Part shown: one piece after another, positions 57,462-64,000 of the stretch
Numbering within the stretch: position 1 is the first letter of the stretch
Layout of the letters: the number at the start of each line of letters is the position of its first letter
DNA from: Labyrinthula sp. Ha
Lineage: Eukaryota; Sar; Bigyra; Labyrinthulida; Labyrinthulaceae
NCBI GenBank assembly: GCA_015227615.1
Contig: JAALGZ010000023.1
Location: 496,001 to 560,000, forward strand
DNA: 64,000 nt
Reading direction: 5' to 3'
Notes under the pieces: model-generated
What the model saw: only the letters and a program-made list of their open reading frames with translations
What the model was told of the DNA's origin: nothing
The model's database searches: none
Position numbers and translations under genes: made by a program

Positions 57462-58562
57462 ATGGACGGGAAAAACAAAGAAATTAATTCTCACAATAGC
57501 AGCGCAGAGGAAGTTTACGAAGAAGGCAGATCATCTGGATCTAAAACGAGAATGCCCAAGCCAAGACAAGACGAAAAGAATATGTACGAAAGTAAAAGAC
57601 CGGAAGAAAATTATAGTACACGATTGTATGATAAAAGCTCAAGTGGTCAAGATCATGTTCGCAAAAACTCAAAGAGTTCTTCGAGAACAAAGAAGTTCAA
57701 GTCAAAGAGTAGGAACACTCTTGCAGAACATAGTCGTTCTGAATCAGACGCCGGAACTAACAGAAAGAGTATTGAACCGGTAGATGAATACCAACCTACT
57801 AATTTATTGCCTAATGCCAGGTTTATGGAGAAATCTTCTAGGTCGAAAAGTAGTCATAATAAATTCTTAAGAACAAGTGCAAGAGAAAGGGTCTATAGTG
57901 ACTTGGTGAAGGAAGGTATGGATGCAGGTATTACTAATAAAAAATCAAGTATGTTGACTACAAATAGTTTAAATTTCAAAGAAAAGGCACTTGATGTTAT
58001 GGTAGACAAGGAAAGATGGGTAGATGAGAAGCCAAAGGATAAAAGACGAACAATAAAACTCATCTTCTTTACTTGTTTTTCGTTATTGCTTATTGCTATT
58101 GGAGTAAGTTTAGGTACTGATGTTCTGGATGAAATTTTGGGGTCCTCTTCCAATGTAGAGGCAGATACGCCAACTCTTGCTCCCACTTTTCCTCAACCAA
58201 CTTTTTTACCTTCTACTGCTCCATCATTTACTCCTACTGTTTCTCCTACGGAAAGACCAACAAAATCTCCAACTAATTTTCCAAGTTTATCTCCTACTTT
58301 TTCACCAACGAACACACCGACAAAATCTCCTACTTCATCCCCGACATTTTCAGCAGAGTTCATTTGTGAACAAAATACAGCTACAAGTGGATTTTTTGCT
58401 AGTTGTTCAACAAATACTAATATTGTTGCTTGCAGTGGAACTGTTGGTATTCCAGCTATTTGTAGTAGTAATGATTGTTTTTGTGAACCTGGGAGACTAG
58501 TTGCTGTTTCTACTGCAAATGATATTTGCGGAATACCAGCTGATGAATGTGAATTTATTTAA
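57462..58562 (+). CDS. type II membrane protein with Pro-Thr-Ser stalk and Cys-rich head
   Basis: A 366-aa protein. Residues 1-197 are hydrophilic, rich in Ser, Lys and Arg and probably cytoplasmic. One transmembrane helix follows at about 199-218 (LIFFTCFSLLLIAIGV), with no cleavable signal peptide. Next comes a stalk at about 236-297 of SPT/TPT repeats such as SPTERPTKSPT, a likely O-glycosylation region. The C-terminal domain (about 300-366) has eight cysteines (302, 315, 324, 334, 339, 341, 356, 363), enough for four disulphides. Basic residues before the helix favour a cytoplasmic N terminus, so the Cys-rich head should be extracellular or lumenal. Such SPT-rich stalks are common in stramenopile surface proteins. 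The ligand and role are unknown. It is isolated, with no gene within 3 kb on either side. Confidence 0.82.
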   Translation: MDGKNKEINSHNSSAEEVYEEGRSSGSKTRMPKPRQDEKNMYESKRPEENYSTRLYDKSSSGQDHVRKNSKSSSRTKKFKSKSRNTLAEHSRSESDAGTNRKSIEPVDEYQPTNLLPNARFMEKSSRSKSSHNKFLRTSARERVYSDLVKEGMDAGITNKKSSMLTTNSLNFKEKALDVMVDKERWVDEKPKDKRRTIKLIFFTCFSLLLIAIGVSLGTDVLDEILGSSSNVEADTPTLAPTFPQPTFLPSTAPSFTPTVSPTERPTKSPTNFPSLSPTFSPTNTPTKSPTSSPTFSAEFICEQNTATSGFFASCSTNTNIVACSGTVGIPAICSSNDCFCEPGRLVAVSTANDICGIPADECEFI

Positions 58563-61500
58563 GGAAGTTTGTTGTATTTAATTCTTCTCTCCAAATTTTG
58601 GTTTATGAAAAGTCGGGTTGGAACATATCTTTTCTTAATAGTGAACTGCTCTTAATAAAATATTACAAGTTAGAAAAATACTGCAGAATGTACATAACAC
58701 TCATAGAATTGTTGAAATATTGAATTGAAATGAGTAAGTTAACCATTATTAAGTGACGAAGAGATTATGTGGAAAGAACAGGTTCAGAGTAGTTGAGTTC
58801 GAACAAAAAGTACAACTAGGAAATAGACAGTATGGATGAGGTTCAACGATAAGAGGTAAGGGTTGTTAGGCTTAGTTCGATTCGGCAAAAATGCTGTTAA
58901 ACTTTTAATGTGCAGTTAGAGTACAATGCAGAATATTGACAAACAAGAGTAAATGTAAAAAATTTTCAGGAAACAGAAAAAGGGGATTTCTGTGGCTAAA
59001 CAATTTTTTTAGCTATGAACTGATGCATAAGTAGAATAGTATTGATGTCCAGATCTTATGTAAGTATTGGCACCAGTGGTTCTTTATGGGCTTTCTGAAA
59101 TGTAGCTGGAAGTAAGAAATGTGGTTAAGCTTCAATATTGACGATTCCATGGGGAAGAGCTTAAACTACAGTACCTTAGTGTTGAATGAAGGGCAACATG
59201 CTGTTATGCCTTTTGGGTATTATGTTTGCGCTATGTAGCTAATAGTTTGTGCATTTAGGTTAAAATTGCATAATACTAAATATAGAAAGCAAGAAAATTT
59301 TCATATTAAAATACTTGGCACAATACAACACCTACTGATGATGAAATCATGCTGTCAATTGTGATGGTGTATTGAATGACGTTGCTGTAATCTGTTGCAA
59401 GTAGTGATGACAACCCAGAATGTTGTGATTTCTTGATACATTAAACATTTGAGTTCTTCCTGAATTTAAATTTCACCCATGGCTGACAGGGGAAAGAAAC
59501 TATGTCTTCTTATCATACCCATAGAACTTTTTTAGCTGCTCTTTAGTTCATGAGACTAAGATGACTAGATTTAGTGAACCCTTTCAAGAAGAAATAGAGA
59601 TTTAGGTTGAATAATCTACTTCAATGTACTAAGCTATGCAGTCAAGCTCTAGACATGCTTAAAATACTTTAGACTTGCTAAATATGTTGATTAAGTTCTT
59701 TCAGCTTATTTGAGTATTTCCTGAGTTAGTTAATTGGGTTTCCTTCTTTTGCAGTAGTTTAAAGTCATTTCTTTATTTAAATTAGTTTAGCCTTAACTGT
59801 GTTAAGCTTCTAATTCCTTTTAGAAAACACACATATTTTAGACTATATTAATCACAACTAGATTGCTCTCATGTTTCAGAGAACTCAAGACTTAGTGTTC
59901 TTAATTCAAAACGCCATTATTGTGCCATTGGATCACTTATCACTTGACTTAAGTTGCCCAAAAAATTCTTAGACACTATAAGCATTACGCTAACTATTAA
60001 TACTGTCCATATTAAGTGTAATATGTCAAGTGAGTGCTCGAGGATCATCTAATGCAGAAACTAGTAAGGCCACCAATTAGGGAGGGGACATTACTCTTCA
60101 CAATTGCAGCTTGACATCCTTAGTTGGAAGGTATAAGTGTATCTAAGTATCACGCCACAACATAAGGCATCATTATTAGTTGTATCCTACGAAGGAAAAA
60201 ACTAAGTATTAACCACAATAGATATATAAAGAGAAAGAACTTGATTCTTTGAAAACGCAGTTAAGCGAGAGCTCACCATGTAATAAAACTCAGAAATTAT
60301 AACTGTATCAAACCAGGTCCTGATTCGCCATCGATTGGAATTAAAAAGTAGATAAAGGCATAGAATCTGGCAAAACCAATATTTGATTAAACATGGATAG
60401 TCCAGATAAGTTTTAAATTTGATTTTTGTTCTTATGATGTAGTGGTAATAAATGCTTTAATACGACTGACTTGAAGAAAGAGTGTCAGCGCAAAACAGGC
60501 TAATATTCCCAGTAATACAGAATAAAATCCTACACATAGGGGATTAGAGTCTCACAGTAGGACTTAATCGGTAACTAAAATTGGTTATGCTGTGTTAGAT
60601 GTCTTTTCAACCTACAATTAACAGACTGGTATATGGTTTGATTGATTTGATGGGGGGGAAATCTGAAAGATCTTGATTTGCTTGAGAATTCATTCTAGAG
60701 CATTATTTCATGGGCGCAAAGAATAGGACATTAAGTTAAATGTAGCTATTGAACTTGATAAGCTTCTGGTCATAGGCCAATGAACGTATCCCGAGTCCAC
60801 GTGTTTCCAGTCTCGGTCTTAGTTGCCTCTATTACCACACTAGGCCTAGACCCAAACCCCACTTTATGGACTCTCAGCCGCAAATAGCAATCATCTGGAT
60901 TAATCGTAACAGTACACCCAAGGCTATAAGAATCCGCATATTCATCACGGTATTGAGGGCAGTTCTGCTATAGGTTATTGTTCTTGGAGCAGTGATGAAC
61001 AAACCCTTACTTTTATTGGAATGATTTATGCGACAGAGCCATTGTTGGGTATCGCTTCATGCGTCTTATGTCTTACAGGTAGGATCGATTTTCTTTTTTC
61101 ATGATGTTATCTATCCATAGCTCAAACTTCTCGGATTTATAAACTGAACTACTTTATGTCAAAAAATTCTAAGAAAGACTCATAAGAGTCCAGTTGGGGC
61201 TAAATGATTCTCTTCATTGATTTCAAAGAAAAAAGCAGGTAGCCCATTTAACTCGTATGAACCATCATCACTAGCCCAGGATAAGTACACCTAAGACAAC
61301 TTGTGGATATAAACAACAGATCAGGTGGATCAAAGTCTACCAAAGAGTTTACAGCTCTCTGCTGCAAAACTTTGTGTCTGTTAATTCACACAGCTTGGTA
61401 CATCTCAGGACTGCTGAAACATAATTCAAGAAATAAATGACTGCAACATCAGCATTAAGCTACATATATATATTCTCACAGTATAATCTAAATTTTAGAT

Positions 61501-62037
61501 AGTACAGTACTCCAAATACGGAAAATAAATTATATCTACTTCTCTGGATCAACTCATCTCTGTCACATATTTTTTTCTCTTACTGTTGAACATTTATGAT
61601 GATGACTTAGAAAAGCTGTACAGCTGAATATTTCCATCGGTGCTTGGCGCGCGGAACGAAAATCTACGATTCTGAGAAATGTATTAATCATTATACTTAA
61701 GTCTAACAGAGTAGTGAGTTTATGCATATAATAACTCTCTACCACGTTAATTGATAGCTACCACCTCTGTTTTGCACGAGCAAGAGAAAGTTTGCCCTTT
61801 CATTAATCAGTGATGTACGAACAGTACCTAATAACTTAAGTTTTTCCCATTTGTTTTGTCTGTGCTTTTTATGAACACGTTCTCAACCTCGGTCTAAAAT
61901 GGTACTCCATCGTTGCCGCCATAGCCAGCAAAACTGTTTTCGGTAATATTCTTTAAAATTTCTTTGAGAACAATCATTGACTAGTTTAGCCAATGAGCTG
62001 CTGTAAAATGGTTTTTCTAGAAGATTTTTTTTGTTGA
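58563..62037. other. intergenic region before MULE copy 2
   Basis: No supportable gene. A TTGCCCAAAAAATTC site lies at 59954-59968. A 120-bp island of about 50% GC at 60781-60900 contains a Cys-bearing minus-strand open frame, listed separately. Confidence 0.5.
60770..60967 (-). other. GC-rich open frame, possible exon or relic
   Basis: A 65-codon open frame without an ATG sits in a local island of about 50% GC, against about one third for the surroundings. Its upstream edge, ATAG|CAG in minus orientation, could be a 3' splice site. The peptide has three cysteines and looks protein-like (DDCYLRLRVHKVGFGSRPS), but no family is recognised. A second minus-strand frame is also open across part of it, which weakens the case. 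Confidence 0.2.
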
Positions 62038-62040
62038 GCG

Positions 62041-62094
62041 GGGTTCGGTTTTCTCGATTCCGAAGTCAGATACTCTTCGTAATGTCATTGGTTA
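62041..62094 (+). repeat. left terminal repeat of MULE copy 2
   Basis: Aligns with the reverse complement of 15760-15813 with many substitutions. The palindrome that is perfect in copy 1 is eroded here, which suggests a more decayed end. Confidence 0.75.
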
Positions 62095-62261
62095 AATCGA
62101 TTCTTGAAATGAAAATCATCATAGTTCGTCTGAATAATCAATGCGTAAAAAATAACTTCCCATAAACGAAATTTGGAGGGGGCTGATCCAAAATTTTGGA
62201 GAAATTTCAAAATAAAATTACGAACAAGAATTATACACAATCACGAAACAAAAGGGGACAA

Positions 62262-64000
62262 ATGTCCAATCAAAAGTTCCAACTCCAGAAAAAAAGAAGC
62301 TACAGAAACATTGAAAAAATAAATTGCAGCAACGTATTCTACTTCAGAAGAAATGATGGAAGTGACCAGTACACTTGTCAGTAGACGTTCTAAGTGGAAA
62401 ATATGCGTTTTTACTACTTAGATAAGACAGTCAGCTATGTTAAGTGGGGTAGAAACTACAAAAGACTTAAAAGAGACAAAATTAAGTATAGTTCAGATAA
62501 AATTTGATCGCTTGAAGTTAACATTAAGCTTAATCCTGGCACTTCTGAGTACATTTCCGCCGTAATTAACGAAAACCACTGCAATCATGAGGTGAAAGCG
62601 CTAGGAAATAATAAAAAAAAATACGCTCAAAATCTTAAAACAGAGGAATTAAAAATGATTAAACACCTAGGAGTTGCCGACAGTGGAATTGCAGTGGCAG
62701 ATGTCGCTCTACATCGCAATTTTCCAGGCATATTGTTTGACAAAGCACTAGTAAAACGAATTTTGAGAAAAGCTGAAGAAGGTGTTGACGCTAGCGAAGA
62801 TAATAATATTGAAAAATTAATTACGTGTGGGAAAAGATGCTTAGAACGTGGAGGAAGATTTGATTTGCCTTGATGTTATTTGAAGGAAGGCAAAGCAATT
62901 TTAAATGGAGTCAGCTTTCAAGAAGACCTATAAAATAAATTAAAAAAAGTATACGAGGATAGCATCCAAGTAGATACTACCCATGGAATGAGCAAATATT
63001 GGTTGATGGGAATGTTCCATTGCGGGATACATTGCTTGCGTAAAACCATAAACTTTGGGTGATCAATGATGGAAAGCGAGGCCAGTAAGGATGTTGTGAA
63101 AGGGCTGAAATTTCTGGGTTTTCAGGATGCGATGGTCATCATGACCGATGGGAGTCGAGCACTGGAAGCAGCTGTTGAGGAACTAGGGGCATCTCATATT
63201 CTTTGCAGGAAACAGTATCTTGCGACCTTAAACTTAGAAACATCTGGCCTAAAAGGGACGAAAAAATAGAATTTGCAAGCAGCTTGGGGGTGTTCTCACT
63301 GTAATCTTTTTAGAAGAAAAAAATTTAGATCAACTTTTTGAAAATAACTTGGTTGACTTTTTTGATGAACAACAGCGGCTTGCCCTAGAAAAAGCTAAGT
63401 GTGTTGAGAAACGAATATAAAGCTTCCAACGTTCTCTCAAAGAGATACTCAGATTGTTTAATCATTTCACTCGGCCATCAAAGGGAATGGTTCTTTAAAA
63501 AGTTCTCTTAGAACATGGATACTTGATGAAGTTGTAACGCACCACGGGAATAATGTGGATGAGTACATGGAGAGAACTTTGAAAAAGATTAAGGATTTGA
63601 TTCGGGAGGATAATGTTTTTTCAAAGGAAGCTGATGAAATCTTTACAAAAGAGTTGAAGTTGATGGGAGTGTGTTGGATTGTTGAAGAATCGAGTTCAAC
63701 AAAATTCGTTGTAAATGATTCAACCGGGAAAATAAATGGGAAGCACATGTGAAGGTTTTTGAAAGGAAAGGGGCAAAGCTTCAATCATGTACTTGTGAAA
63801 CCTGGACTAACCATTGTTTTACATGTCATCACTATGCGTGGTATCATAATCGTAAAAGGATCCAATACACGTCCATAGATCATCTTCCAGAGAAGTGGAG
63901 GTACCTGGAGAATCCTCTGTTCAAGCAAGCATTAAGGGAGATGGGGCGAGAAGTCGATGGCCCACGTGGGTGTATTGAGTTTAAGGTGAGAATTCCACCT
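62262..64000 (+). pseudogene. decayed MULE transposase, copy 2 (3' end outside window)
   Basis: Homologous along its whole visible length to the copy 1 transposase. Open pieces include 62592-62873 (IKHLGVADSGIAVADVALH) and 63066-63269 (MIMTDGSRALEA-like segment with the second catalytic Asp). DTTHG with the first Asp is at about 62974-62988, and the SWIM finger (CTCETW then CHHY) is at about 63790-63835. Stops and frameshifts break the frame, at sites different from copy 1: for example, the region before DTTHG is in frame here but shifted in copy 1. The first ATG in a comparable position is at 62262. It is non-functional as read. Confidence 0.85.

Larger units (their letters stand above)
62041..64000 (+). 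mobile_element. MULE-type DNA transposon, copy 2, cut by the window edge
   Basis: The element begins with GGGTTCGGTTTTCTC and a degenerate form of the palindrome (CGATTCCGAAGTCA), then GTCAGATAC and CATTGG, aligning with the right end of copy 1. TTCGTCTGAATAATC and later ATTACGAACAA are shared too. Orientation is opposite to copy 1. The right end lies beyond 64000, so no target duplication can be checked. Confidence 0.85.

Noticed and set aside
1-64000. Search for CRISPR arrays, rRNA genes and virus-derived elements
   Set aside because: No spaced direct-repeat array, no conserved rRNA segment, and no convincing capsid, integrase or reverse-transcriptase motif was seen.

Overview
This window is AT-rich eukaryotic nuclear DNA from what is probably a free-living protist. 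The long genes are open without introns, including an 1,858-codon SPT6. A membrane protein carries the Pro-Thr-Ser 'SPT' repeats common in stramenopile surface proteins. ROCO GTPases, SAM-repeat proteins and a MULE DNA transposon complete the picture. I lean towards a stramenopile or another SAR lineage, but no marker in the window fixes it. No prokaryotic operons, rRNA genes, CRISPR arrays or clear virus-derived elements were seen.

Layout. 1-7434 holds no gene I can support. 7435-10416 (-) is an LRR-Roc-COR GTPase. 12305-15813 is a MULE DNA transposon with terminal inverted repeats, a probable 10-bp target-site duplication, a decayed transposase (-) and an internal minisatellite. 18483-25660 is a compact island: SPT6 (-), a divergent coiled-coil protein (+), and a convergent Yvh1/DUSP12-type zinc-domain protein (-) that has no phosphatase domain. 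28611-30422 holds a small membrane protein (+) convergent with an acidic SAM-repeat protein (-). 35042-36373 (+) is an inverted paralogue of that SAM protein, and the two share a perfect 601-bp tract. 40570-42507 (-) is a second Roc-COR GTPase and 45854-48748 (-) a third, with a C-terminal TIR domain. 57462-58562 (+) is a single-pass membrane protein with a Pro-Thr-Ser stalk and a Cys-rich head. A second decayed MULE copy begins near 62041 and runs off the right edge. The gaps between islands are 1.8-8.7 kb.

How the genes may work together. SPT6 (transcription elongation, histone chaperone) and the Yvh1-like protein (60S ribosome maturation in known relatives) are housekeeping functions. The three ROCO GTPases share a long insertion between the P-loop and switch II and probably arose from one expanded family. 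The Roc-COR-TIR protein keeps the Glu expected of TIR NADases and is the best candidate here for an undescribed signalling or immune-type receptor. The SAM pair looks like a polymer-forming scaffold family under gene conversion. A motif, TTGCCCAAAAT, recurs in non-coding DNA close upstream of several genes and may be a promoter element of this genome.
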